From NCBI GenBank assembly GCA_002869855.2, contig NEWQ02000011.1, forward strand, positions 37,561-101,560: a DNA stretch of 64,000 nt. Direction: 5' to 3'. This DNA comes from Nitrospira sp. CG24D. GTDB taxonomy: Bacteria > Nitrospirota > Nitrospiria > Nitrospirales > Nitrospiraceae. Position 1 is the first letter of the stretch; the number at the start of each line of letters is the position of its first letter. Position numbers and translations under genes: made by a program. The notes under the pieces were generated by a model. It did no database searches. It worked only from the letters and a program-made list of their open reading frames with translations, and was not told where the DNA came from. Positions 16,910 through 25,900 of the stretch are shown here, piece after piece.

Positions 16910-19900
16910 CTAGAACGTCACCAAGATGGTATATGGCTGCTCGACAATCCGACCCTTGGCATCAGTCACCCGTACCCTCACGTTGCGACTGCCCGCTTGC
17001 GCGGCGGTCGGCGTCCAACTGATGAGGCCGGTTGTGGCGTTGATCGTCATACCTACCGGGCGGGTCACCAGGCTGTAGGTCAAGGGGTCCCCACTCGGCA
17101 CAGCCGCCGCGGCCTGCACATCGTAGGTATATGGAGTAGCAACCTTTGCCGTCGTCACCGGCGTCGAATTGATCACCGGCGCTCCAGAAGCCACCGCAAT
17201 GGTGAACAACTGCTCCGTGAACCGACCCTTGGCATCGGTCACCCGCACTCTCACGTTGCGGTTGCCGGTCTGATTGGCAGCCGGCGTCCAGCTGATGAGA
17301 CCGGTGCTGGCGTTGATCGTCATACCCGCCGGACGAACCGGTAAGCTGTAGGTCAGCGGCGCCCCAGTGAGCGTCATTGCCTCCAAATCGTAGACATAGG
17401 GTTCAGCCACCATGGCCGCCGTCACCGGCTGCGAAGTGATGACCGGCGGTCCTGCGACGGTAAAATTCACCGTTAACGGAATCCCCGGCGTACCAGTCCC
17501 GTTGAGGCCGCTAAAGGGCGTGGCCGTCAAGGTATGCGGACCGGGGTTCAAGGTCATCCCTGCGAAATCTCCGCCGTTGTTGCCCGGCATCGTATAGGGA
17601 TTCGTGTTATCAGTCCGCGTCCTGTTCGTCGCGCCACTCAAGGTCAACACGACGCTTCTGACAGCTCCGGGAGCCGGGCTGCTCACGGTTGCTTCCACGT
17701 TGACCTGACAGTCTCCGCAGAGATCTCTCAGATCGACGATGGCTGCGTTGGTCAATGGACCGATCACCACATCGTCGTTGGCATCGCGCAAGGTGAACCC
17801 GACGACGGCCGGTTTTGGTGGATCAACCGTCACCGAGTAGGACTGCGTGATAAAGGCTCCGCCCTGATCCTGCACCCGCACGATCACCGCGTTCAGTCCC
17901 ACTTGAGCCTGCGTCGGCGTCCATTGCACGAGCCCGGTCGCACTGATCGTCATGCCTGCGGGAGCGGTCGGCAGGTTGTAGGAAAGGAGGTCGCCTGCAT
18001 TCGGATCCGAGGCCAGCACTTGATAGACATAGAGCTGCAAGGCCGTCGCCGTGGTCACGGGGCTCGATGTGATCGTCGGGGCCTGGTTGCCCGTCGCGCC
18101 GGACATTTCGTCCGCGCCGATATCGGTGCGCACGCCCGTCGGCCTCGGCTGGCCGTCGTAATCGGCCGCCAGTAGAGTCGAGACCGTCAGCGCCGCGTTG
18201 TTGCCGGCATCGATCGCCGGTGAGTTCGCCGCCAGGTGGTAGCTACCGCCTGGCGTCAGCGGGCCGTAGTGCACGTCGATGAAATTGCCGCCTTCATCCA
18301 GCGCTGCGGCGCTCGCCAGCGTGGTGGTAAATTCGAGTTGTAAGATGGTGCCGTCCGGCTGCACAGACCCGAATCCGGGCGGCGCATTGAAGTAGGGATT
18401 CACAAAGACATCCGAAGTCCCGTCGGCCTTCATCACATCGATCACCAGTTGATTCGACACATCGTACCCGATGGTGCCGTCGGTTAAGATGCCGTTCATC
18501 GGATGCAAGAGGAATCCCGCCCCTTCGGGCAGCACTCCTAGATCATGCACGCCGGCGGTCTTCAACTGGCCTTTCGGCGGATTCACTTGGGTGTCCACTT
18601 CCCAGAACATCGAGCGGTTATTCAAGACGATGTTGTTCTCCATCACGGGATCGGAGTAGCGCGCACATCCCGCCGCCTCTTGGAACGCCTGGCAGAGCCC
18701 GGCGCTGAAGCGGCTGGACACGACCCCGGCCGGTTGTGGATTCGACACGTTCGGCACGCCGGCGCTGAACGCCATGCCCGCCGTCGCCGTACTGTCGTTG
18801 TGCGCGACAGTGTTGTTAATCATGTTGACCTTGGCGGCGTCTTGCATGGCGATGCCGCCACCGGACAGTCCGGCCACATTGTTCACGATGATATTGTTGA
18901 AGAGATTCACTTCGTACCAGGTCGAGTTGTTGGTCGGCGAGACCAACACGTCCAACCCGTTGATGCTCCGAAGCATGACACCCGCGCCGTCGCTGGTGCC
19001 CGCGTTGTTGCCCTGAATGAGGTTCGACGCGATGGTTACGGATCCCGCGCCCTCGCTGATCTGGAGCGGCCCACCGACGGCCGGCGCGCGGCCCGCCACG
19101 AGCAGTCCGCCGCCCGCGCCCGATCCGCCTAATCCGCCGACCGATTGCACGAAGGTCTGGTTGAAGACGATCTTGTTCCGCGCGATCAGCCCGTTGGGGC
19201 TCAAGCCGAGATGCGCCACGCCGCCGCCGTCTTCCGTTGCGAAGTTGCCGCAGACGTAGTTGTCCATCAGTTGATAGTGATCGCTGCCGGCATAGAGGGC
19301 CACACCCGCGCCCGGCGCAAACAAGCTGCCGTTCTGCACGATGTGATTGTGATGGATCGTGGCATGGTCGTTCTGCGCACTGACCGTCAAGGTCGGATCG
19401 CCCAGCCGGATGCCGCCGCCGTAGGTGCCTTGATTGTTGGCCACCTGGTTGTTGCTGATTTCAACGAATCGGGCATAGCCGTTCACCACGATGCCGGGCG
19501 ACGTCACCGATCCGGCGACCGAGAACCCATCCACGCGGCCATGCTGGCCGCTGGTGAAGATGCCGTCTTGCGCCCCAATAAAAACCCCCGCGCCTTCATC
19601 GATCTGGAACAGGCCAGTGCCGGCGAGGTAGCCACAGGTGCCACCCGTCGCCCCTTGAGTATTGTTCGCCTGACCAGGCAACAAGGCAATTTTTCCGGCC
19701 GGCGTGAGCGGACAGTTCACCAGGCTGTTCATCTTCTCCCGCCACGTCTGCAACTGTGTGGCCAAGGATTGGCTGGCAATGATGTGGGTCGAACCCGCGC
19801 CCCAGCCTTGCAGCTTCACCGGCTTGGTCATAATGAGCATTTCGTAATAGGTACCGGGTTGCACCAGAATCAGGTCACCCGGATTCGCGAGATCAAGTTG

Positions 19901-22900
19901 CGCTTGAATCGACTGACCCGACGCGACCATACGGACAGCCGGAATGCCGGCATTGCCGACTGTGACGGTGACGGAGTTGAGGGACGATAGTCCGCTGTCC
20001 GCCCGTGTCACGACCAACTGGCCGGTCTGAGCCGCCAATGGGACATCGGCAGTAATCACGTTGTTCGACCAGGCGATGTTCTCTAAGGGAATCCCGCCGA
20101 TCGTCACTTGACCGGGAGCGTCCCCGAACCCGAAGTCCCGCGTGATGACTGCGCCAAAATTCCCTTCGGTTCTGATCGCGTTAGGATCCGGCACCTGAAC
20201 CGATCCAACCGACGTAATCGTGAGCTGGCGGCTGGTATCAGCATCGGCAATGAATGGACCGACGTTGCCCGGTCCGGTGACGGAGAAGACCTTCGGCGTC
20301 TTATCCGCGCAGTCGCAATCGGTCTGCACGTTGCCGTTGCCGACAAACGCGGCAATCTGCACGATGGGCGTATCGGCGTACGTTGTGGTGCCCGGCAGGT
20401 AGTGCAACGTCCAACAGGTCTGGCCGTAATGCTTGTTGTAGAACGGATCAATGACCATCTGCCCCGACACCGGATCCTGGATCGGCCCTGGATTATTGAG
20501 GCAGGCCTGCAGCATCTGCGGCGAGACGCCGCTCGGCGTCGGCGCGTTGATGGTGTAGGTCGAGGGCAGCATCGCATTGTAGGTGCCGAATTGATCGGTA
20601 TAGACCCGGACCACTTCCTTCCCTGTCCAGTCGCGGAAGGAAATGGGCAACCAGGACGGCGCCGCCTTTTCGCTGAAGTTCGGCGAAAGCGGATCGAACT
20701 CGTTGGCCAGATCGTTCAAGACGAACCCGGTCACCTGCGCCGCCAGCGGCACCTCGGTGAACATGAAAAAGTTCGCCGCGGCATTCTGGCCGCTGGTGAG
20801 CAGCACGACCTTCCGGTCGCACAGCGGTGTGTTGATGCCTGCATTCGGCGCAGCGACGCCCGGAAACAACGTCAGATTCGCGGGGACCGGCGCATTTCGC
20901 GTACCCACGCACGCCGGCGGCAGCGCCAGAGGGCTGACGATCGACGCATTGCCGAAGTCCACGTTCTTGTCTTCTTCTTTCTGGTATTCATAGCCTTTGG
21001 GAGTGAGGGCTTCGACGATGTACTGACCTGCCACGAGTGTCACCGCGGTTCCACCGGACGACCGTCCCGTCGGCACATAGGAGGTAAAAGCATAGCCGCC
21101 ATCGAACACGGCCGGGCGCGCCTGATTGAAATTCCGCAGACCATCGTAGCATTTGCCGTTCTGATGGAAGGGATCGGCTGGATTTCCAGGGCAGCCGGTC
21201 GGATTGTTGTCGTCCCAACTGTCGGTCGTGGCGATCTGCACCGCATCGCCGGCATTGAAGACGAACGTCGGATCGTTGATACCCGCAATACCGCCAATAT
21301 CATTTCGCTTCACGTCCTCCGGCCCCATCTCTCCGCCGTTCGACCAGCCGAAGGGGTAGTGATCCGCATCGGCCAGATCCATGGCCCCGTTGCCGTTCAC
21401 GTCGTCAATGACCTTGTCGCCGTTCAGATCCCGGTAGAGGAATACGGGAACACGGGGAATGCCCGGCTCCCAGGTTTCAGCTGCGGCGTAGCGAGGATCA
21501 TCCTCCGCGCGCGTGGTGGCGTATTGGACGATGCCGCTGATTCCACCATTCTCGCCGGGCGAATAATTCTTCTTGCCCCATTCAAACTTGTTCGTCGTGC
21601 CGAGGAATGATTGAAAGCCTTGGAGCAACACCGGCCCGGTTTCGGTTCTTGTCGTGGAAACCCCGTCGGCTTGAATTTGTGGCGTCAGTTTTTCGCCTGG
21701 AACAACCGGTCCGCCGGCGTCGACGGTGACCGTAACACCTGTCGCCTTGAAGCGGGCAAAATCGACTTCGGCCACTTGCCAGCTGAAGAAGGGGAAGATT
21801 TCGTCGAACGGCACATAGCCCGTCGTATCAGTCGGAAACGACTGGTAAATCGTGCCGTCGCGGAACCGCAGGTTCACCACCTGGTCACGGATGCCGACTT
21901 CTGTCTCCTGCCGGACCCCGTCGCCATTCGCATCGAAAAAGACATAGTGATCCTGAGCTCCGAACCAGCGGAACACGCCCACATCGCCAAGATCCAGATT
22001 TCCGCCGGTTACGGTCACCGGCACGAGCGCAAAAATGTTATCGAGAAATTGATCCCATACCGCAAGTTGGTACGAGCCGTCCGGCACGTTGGGAATGGTG
22101 AAGGTGCTGTCCGAGTTGCAGGCCGCGACATAGAGGCCTCTGCCCGCGCGGCCCAATTGAAACTCATTCAAACCGATCCAGCAGCCTAGCAACGGATGGC
22201 CCTTGTGCATCGTATAGTCGGGGGGCCGGGACATGTGCATATTAACGATGCGCCCGGTAATACTGCTGCTCCCCTGGCCGAGCAACGGGGCGCCCTGAGG
22301 GGTCAGCACATAGCCTGGCTGTACATAACCGAATTCGGCATGGTGCCCGGCCGGGCCGAGTTCGAACATGTAGCGGGGTTCATTGGCATGGACCCAGGCA
22401 TCGATCGTCTTCGTGCCTTCGATGGTCGCGGTCTGCTGATAATTCAATCCCACCACCGGCGTGATCGTGATGCCGTATTTCCCCGGCGCGAGTCCCTTGA
22501 TCAGGGCCTCGCCGACTTTAAGATTGTAGGGATTTCCTGCGCCATTGTTGGCGAGGGCGAAATCGATCTCTCCCTGTGTCATCGTGGTGACAATGCCGTT
22601 GCCAAGCAAGTCGGGAGTGAGCCCGTCGGCTTGATAGGTCGTGCCCAGCGGATTGCCCATTGCGTCGGTCAAAATCTGGCCACCGGCATCAGCAATCGCG
22701 ACATTGAATCCGCCCAATCCGCGCTCACCTTGATCGAACGCGTTGTTAATGGGCGCAAGGTCCTCGAACGCCATGACGAAAATCTGCGCGGTGGGAATCC
22801 GTTGTTTCGGCACCACCACAGTAAGCGCGGTCTGTCCCGGCGCAATCGCACCGCCGTTGATCGAATAACAATTCTCCGGCGCCGACGCGGGGTTCGCACA

Positions 22901-23305
22901 ATGCGGCAGCACGGACACGAAATATTTCTTGGTCGCATCGGGAATCGTAATGATCGCCTGGCTGCCCGCCACATCACCCTTGTCCACGGGAGGCATGTAA
23001 CTCTTATGGAAATTGGTCGAGAGGGTGTTGGCGGAGATGTTCGTGCCGGGAACGCAGGGGCGGTTCGCGTCGGCTCCTGTTGGATCGCAGGAAACCCCTT
23101 GCTTGGCGTCATACATCAGATTTTCCTGCAGCAACCAGCGGAAGCCCGGCGCGATAGGCAGTCCGTCGCTGCCTTGCACCGTGACGGTGACGGTCGGCGG
23201 CGTCTGCGCTGATACGCTTGCCGGCGCTGCCAGGGCGCATATACACGCGGCCGCCATTCCCAGCTGCGTTGCAACTCTGCCAAACATTCGGCTCATCCCT
23301 TCCAT
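16910..23305 (-). CDS. Giant secreted beta-helix/Ig-like surface protein
   Basis: About 2,131 residues with a signal peptide (cleavage near ASVSA-QTPP). N-terminal 1,000 residues: several beta-sandwich or carboxypeptidase-regulatory/SdrD-B-like modules with Asp-rich loops (FFDANGDGVRQETE; YRDLNGDKVIDDVNGNGAMD). An IPT/TIG-like domain follows at about 1000-1110. A right-handed parallel beta-helix runs from about 1115 to 1600 (QSIQAQLDLANPGDLILVQP; EISNNQVANNQGTYGGGIRL). An SPAIDAGNN ... DIGADEM segment lies near 1700, and C-terminal He_PIG/Ig-like domains (about 1765-2131) end EQPYTILVTF. The ATG at 23305 has GAGGGAG upstream; an upstream GTG is too close. It heads the cupredoxin operon and is the strongest candidate cargo of the nearby secretion system. 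Confidence 0.85.
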   Translation of the reverse strand: MEGMSRMFGRVATQLGMAAACICALAAPASVSAQTPPTVTVTVQGSDGLPIAPGFRWLLQENLMYDAKQGVSCDPTGADANRPCVPGTNISANTLSTNFHKSYMPPVDKGDVAGSQAIITIPDATKKYFVSVLPHCANPASAPENCYSINGGAIAPGQTALTVVVPKQRIPTAQIFVMAFEDLAPINNAFDQGERGLGGFNVAIADAGGQILTDAMGNPLGTTYQADGLTPDLLGNGIVTTMTQGEIDFALANNGAGNPYNLKVGEALIKGLAPGKYGITITPVVGLNYQQTATIEGTKTIDAWVHANEPRYMFELGPAGHHAEFGYVQPGYVLTPQGAPLLGQGSSSITGRIVNMHMSRPPDYTMHKGHPLLGCWIGLNEFQLGRAGRGLYVAACNSDSTFTIPNVPDGSYQLAVWDQFLDNIFALVPVTVTGGNLDLGDVGVFRWFGAQDHYVFFDANGDGVRQETEVGIRDQVVNLRFRDGTIYQSFPTDTTGYVPFDEIFPFFSWQVAEVDFARFKATGVTVTVDAGGPVVPGEKLTPQIQADGVSTTRTETGPVLLQGFQSFLGTTNKFEWGKKNYSPGENGGISGIVQYATTRAEDDPRYAAAETWEPGIPRVPVFLYRDLNGDKVIDDVNGNGAMDLADADHYPFGWSNGGEMGPEDVKRNDIGGIAGINDPTFVFNAGDAVQIATTDSWDDNNPTGCPGNPADPFHQNGKCYDGLRNFNQARPAVFDGGYAFTSYVPTGRSSGGTAVTLVAGQYIVEALTPKGYEYQKEEDKNVDFGNASIVSPLALPPACVGTRNAPVPANLTLFPGVAAPNAGINTPLCDRKVVLLTSGQNAAANFFMFTEVPLAAQVTGFVLNDLANEFDPLSPNFSEKAAPSWLPISFRDWTGKEVVRVYTDQFGTYNAMLPSTYTINAPTPSGVSPQMLQACLNNPGPIQDPVSGQMVIDPFYNKHYGQTCWTLHYLPGTTTYADTPIVQIAAFVGNGNVQTDCDCADKTPKVFSVTGPGNVGPFIADADTSRQLTITSVGSVQVPDPNAIRTEGNFGAVITRDFGFGDAPGQVTIGGIPLENIAWSNNVITADVPLAAQTGQLVVTRADSGLSSLNSVTVTVGNAGIPAVRMVASGQSIQAQLDLANPGDLILVQPGTYYEMLIMTKPVKLQGWGAGSTHIIASQSLATQLQTWREKMNSLVNCPLTPAGKIALLPGQANNTQGATGGTCGYLAGTGLFQIDEGAGVFIGAQDGIFTSGQHGRVDGFSVAGSVTSPGIVVNGYARFVEISNNQVANNQGTYGGGIRLGDPTLTVSAQNDHATIHHNHIVQNGSLFAPGAGVALYAGSDHYQLMDNYVCGNFATEDGGGVAHLGLSPNGLIARNKIVFNQTFVQSVGGLGGSGAGGGLLVAGRAPAVGGPLQISEGAGSVTIASNLIQGNNAGTSDGAGVMLRSINGLDVLVSPTNNSTWYEVNLFNNIIVNNVAGLSGGGIAMQDAAKVNMINNTVAHNDSTATAGMAFSAGVPNVSNPQPAGVVSSRFSAGLCQAFQEAAGCARYSDPVMENNIVLNNRSMFWEVDTQVNPPKGQLKTAGVHDLGVLPEGAGFLLHPMNGILTDGTIGYDVSNQLVIDVMKADGTSDVFVNPYFNAPPGFGSVQPDGTILQLEFTTTLASAAALDEGGNFIDVHYGPLTPGGSYHLAANSPAIDAGNNAALTVSTLLAADYDGQPRPTGVRTDIGADEMSGATGNQAPTITSSPVTTATALQLYVYQVLASDPNAGDLLSYNLPTAPAGMTISATGLVQWTPTQAQVGLNAVIVRVQDQGGAFITQSYSVTVDPPKPAVVGFTLRDANDDVVIGPLTNAAIVDLRDLCGDCQVNVEATVSSPAPGAVRSVVLTLSGATNRTRTDNTNPYTMPGNNGGDFAGMTLNPGPHTLTATPFSGLNGTGTPGIPLTVNFTVAGPPVITSQPVTAAMVAEPYVYDLEAMTLTGAPLTYSLPVRPAGMTINASTGLISWTPAANQTGNRNVRVRVTDAKGRFTEQLFTIAVASGAPVINSTPVTTAKVATPYTYDVQAAAAVPSGDPLTYSLVTRPVGMTINATTGLISWTPTAAQAGSRNVRVRVTDAKGRIVEQPYTILVTF
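16915..17430 (-). repeat. Two tandem Ig-like (He_PIG) repeats at the C-terminus of the giant protein
   Basis: Two adjacent ~260-base units encode near-parallel sequences: GMTINASTGLISWTPAANQT with NVRVRVTDAKGRFTEQ, and GMTINATTGLISWTPTAAQA with NVRVRVTDAKGRIVEQ. DNA identity is high enough to see by eye, pointing to a fairly recent internal duplication. A more diverged third copy lies around 17820-18100. Confidence 0.8.
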
Positions 23306-23539
23306 GACCACTCCCTCCTCAGTTCCTGTAAGTGACTTCCGTCATAACTCCAACCCGCATAACTCGTCACGGTCCCTCATGTCCCGCATAGATTGATGAT
23401 GATTTGGCGATAAGCTCCCGCAACTCTGTGATGGCTGCCGTTCCAACTGAATCTCGTTCTGTGTTTCGTTGACCATCCATTCGCTCACCTATATTTTTCT
23501 TTCTGTGACTACCTGCTGATGGTTACTCATGTGTGCACA

Positions 23540-23643
23540 GGTATACAGGCCTTCGTCTTCTGGACGCAGTCGTGCGACTACGCCTTGTTGCGCAGCGAGC
23601 TACCCAATTAGGCATGCGAAGACTACTGCCTACTTTTGAGGGG
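23540..23643 (-). promoter_or_regulatory. Bipartite upstream module, copy B (before the giant secreted protein)
   Basis: On the minus strand: CCCCTCAAAAGTAG (23643-23630), 39-base spacer, CAACAAGGCGTAGTC (23590-23576), CGACTG (23572-23567), 20 bases, GTATACC (23546-23540), then a leader of about 235 bases to the ATG. The centre contains an inverted repeat AGTCG-CA-CGACT. The order, orientation and inner spacing match the module in front of gspG at 8985-9103, although the surrounding sequence differs. This conservation between unrelated flanks indicates a regulatory site for the two operons. Confidence 0.65.
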
Positions 23644-23933
23644 AGAAAGCCTCTGTCAGAGGGATCGTGAGAGGAACTTTGATGAGCCCATCAGCCGAGA
23701 CCGCATGCGAGTTCACGAGAAGACCGCAAGCTGTCCGGGAAGGTGAAATGAACGACCACTATGGGGAGTGCCGGAATACGTCCTTTTTTCAGAAATCGAC
23801 TCTTGCGGAGTTCACCCGAAACAGAAAAACCGGCACCTGGTAGGAATACGAGGTTGGGGCAATCCTGACTCCTCGCCTCTGATGTTCTGCAAGACGCGAG
23901 AGACTTCAGGAGTTGGAGAATAGATACATGGGA
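23644..23933. other. Non-coding stretch between the surface-protein operon and the Ccm region
   Basis: No convincing ORF is seen. Apart from a small palindrome CCTCTG-T-CAGAGG near 23650-23663 nothing stands out. It holds the upstream flank of the promoter module and the 3' flank of the Sel1 lipoprotein gene; no clear terminator with a U-run is visible. Confidence 0.5.
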
Positions 23934-24554
23934 TTACGGAGCGCTCCTGCTGAGCACAGCACGGGATCTTGCCGGCTTCCACTCTTTGACTAACCGCTTG
24001 GCTTGCGCCAGCTGATCCGGCTGTAACTGCTCGACCAGTGTGGCACGTTGTTGATCGGCCTCCTGATCACCCTGGCCGGCGGACAGCGCCAGCCACAGGT
24101 AGGCTTGCATCTTGTCCGGCGATACACCCTGGCCGCCGGTGACGAGGGTTCGGCCTAAGCTCGATTGCGCGGGAGCAAAACCTTGCGAAGCCGCGCGTTG
24201 CCACCACTGCACCGCAGCCTGTTCACTCTTCGGCATTCCCGTGCCATTCCAGGCATTGTTCCCGAGCAGATATTGGGAGAACGCATCACCTTGTTCCGCC
24301 GCTCGCATATACCATCGGACAGCCTCGACCTTGTCGATCGGCACCTCTCGCCCACGATCGTAGGCCTGGGCCAATGCAAACTGTGCTTCGACATTTCCTT
24401 TTTCCGCCTGCGCGCGCAACTGCTGCATCGCCGCGTTCCCCTTGGCAGGTGCTTCGCTCACCGGTTTGCCATGGGTCGCTGGGACGGTGCGCGCCCCTCC
24501 GCATGCGCTTACCAGGAACACGCTCGCACAGACGATGATCAGACGACTCCGCAT
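23934..24554 (-). CDS. Sel1-repeat (TPR-like) lipoprotein
   Basis: 206 residues from the ATG that follows GGAGG by five bases. A lipoprotein signal ends FLVSAC-GGAR. Sel1-like repeats follow: AEKGNVEAQFALAQAYDRGR, AEQGDAFSQYLLGNNAWNGT, ASQGFAPAQSSLGRTLVTGG and SAGQGDQEAD. Such proteins act as periplasmic or outer-membrane interaction scaffolds. It starts 21 bases after the FAD/Fe-S gene stop, so it is probably the last gene of the cytochrome maturation transcript. No specific partner can be named. Confidence 0.85.
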   Translation of the reverse strand: MRSRLIIVCASVFLVSACGGARTVPATHGKPVSEAPAKGNAAMQQLRAQAEKGNVEAQFALAQAYDRGREVPIDKVEAVRWYMRAAEQGDAFSQYLLGNNAWNGTGMPKSEQAAVQWWQRAASQGFAPAQSSLGRTLVTGGQGVSPDKMQAYLWLALSAGQGDQEADQQRATLVEQLQPDQLAQAKRLVKEWKPARSRAVLSRSAP

Positions 24555-24574
24555 ACATGCCTCCATGCGAACGA

Positions 24575-25885
24575 TTACTTCGGGACGACCTGACCGTAGT
24601 AGGTATCCACCATCACGCCCATTTCTTTCAGCATCGGCGTCGGGAGCGTGCCGCCGGCACAGACAATCATGGCATCATTCTTCAGCACCACGGATTGCCC
24701 TTCGTGATCAAGCGTCACCGCGTCTTTACCAATCTCTTTGACATTCGCATTCACAAACACGGTGATCTTCTTTTCCGCCACGCACTGCTTTAATTGCTGG
24801 CGATTCTTGTCTTTCGGTCGGGTAAAGATTTCATCTCCGCGGCAGGAGATCGTGACAGTCGTCCCCTTCTCCCCGGCAATCGCCAGCGCCGCTTCCGCCG
24901 CGCTGTCTCCCCCACCAACTACCAACACATGCATATTCCGATATTGTTCGGCATCGATCAAGCGATAGACGACTTTCGGCTGTTCTTCCCCTGGGACACC
25001 CAGCTTGCGCGGAGTGCCGCGCCGACCGATCGCAAGGAGAACGTTTACCGTCTTGTATTCCGCTTTGGAGGTCTTCACGACGAAGCTGTTACCGACTTTC
25101 TTCAGCGAATCCATCCGCTCCATGAAATTGATCTTCAGACCGGTTTGTTTGATGACCTTGTTCCAAAATTCAAGCAGCTCTTCTTTGCTGATTTCGTACT
25201 TGCTAAACTTTCCGACAATAGGCAGTGTCATGGGCGCCGTCATCGCCACCTTTGCCCGCGGGTATTGATAGACGGAGCCGCCGAGGCCGTCTTCCTGCTC
25301 GATGGTCACAAATCGCAGCCCCGCTTCCTTCGCAGCCAAAGACGCGGAGATCCCGGCTGGCCCGGAACCGACGATGACCACATCCAATTCGCTCCCCTTG
25401 CTGCGCTTCTTCGCGATCGTCTGAACGGCCCGCTGTCCCTGATCCACGCCTTTCCGAATCAGTCCCATCCCTCCGAGTTCGCCGGCGATGAAGATGCCCG
25501 GCACATTCGTTTCGAATGTAGGCTTGATTTGCGGAATATCGATGCCGCGTTTTTCGGTACCGAACACCAGCGAAATCGCCTCGACCGGACAGGCCGTCTC
25601 ACAAGCGCCATGGCCGATACAGTGGTCGGGTTGAACAAGCACCGCCTTTCTCCCGACAAGCCCCAATGCATGTTCAGGACAGGCTTTGAGACAGGCCCCT
25701 GAGCCGATACATTTGTTGGTATCAATGACGGGATGCAAGGTGAGCGGCTCGGGGATTCCGGACTTCTTGGCTTCTTCAAGACGGCTGCGGTGATGTATCT
25801 CCGTTTTCCGGTGGCGGCGCAGATAGAACAGCAGCGCCACGAGAAGCGGCAAGAGATAGAGCCATGCGGGTGACGAAAAGGACAT
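24575..25885 (-). CDS. Membrane-anchored 2x[4Fe-4S] ferredoxin-FAD oxidoreductase (thioredoxin-reductase-like)
   Basis: 436 residues. One N-terminal membrane helix (WLYLLPLLVALLFYL) is followed by two ferredoxin-type clusters (CIGSGACLKACP and CIGHGACETACP, about 60-105). A pyridine nucleotide-disulfide oxidoreductase fold comes next, with FAD motif VVIVGSGPAGISASLAAKEAG (about 168-190), second Rossmann motif VLVVGGGDSAAEAALAIAG (about 320), and C-terminal CAGGTLPTPML. No redox-active CxxC of classical thioredoxin reductase is seen. The ATG has GGAGG eight bases upstream. It lies 15 bases after ccmI, suggesting that it supplies electrons for periplasmic thiol reduction or cytochrome maturation; this is inference. 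Confidence 0.85.
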   Translation of the reverse strand: MSFSSPAWLYLLPLLVALLFYLRRHRKTEIHHRSRLEEAKKSGIPEPLTLHPVIDTNKCIGSGACLKACPEHALGLVGRKAVLVQPDHCIGHGACETACPVEAISLVFGTEKRGIDIPQIKPTFETNVPGIFIAGELGGMGLIRKGVDQGQRAVQTIAKKRSKGSELDVVIVGSGPAGISASLAAKEAGLRFVTIEQEDGLGGSVYQYPRAKVAMTAPMTLPIVGKFSKYEISKEELLEFWNKVIKQTGLKINFMERMDSLKKVGNSFVVKTSKAEYKTVNVLLAIGRRGTPRKLGVPGEEQPKVVYRLIDAEQYRNMHVLVVGGGDSAAEAALAIAGEKGTTVTISCRGDEIFTRPKDKNRQQLKQCVAEKKITVFVNANVKEIGKDAVTLDHEGQSVVLKNDAMIVCAGGTLPTPMLKEMGVMVDTYYGQVVPK

Positions 25886-25900
25886 CGGCAAACCTCCGCC

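Noticed and set aside
20108..21610. Long plus-strand ORF of 500 codons
   Set aside because: It lies wholly inside the giant secreted-protein gene on the other strand, has no coherent domain, and its Arg/His/Gly-rich composition is typical of antisense shadows in GC-rich DNA.
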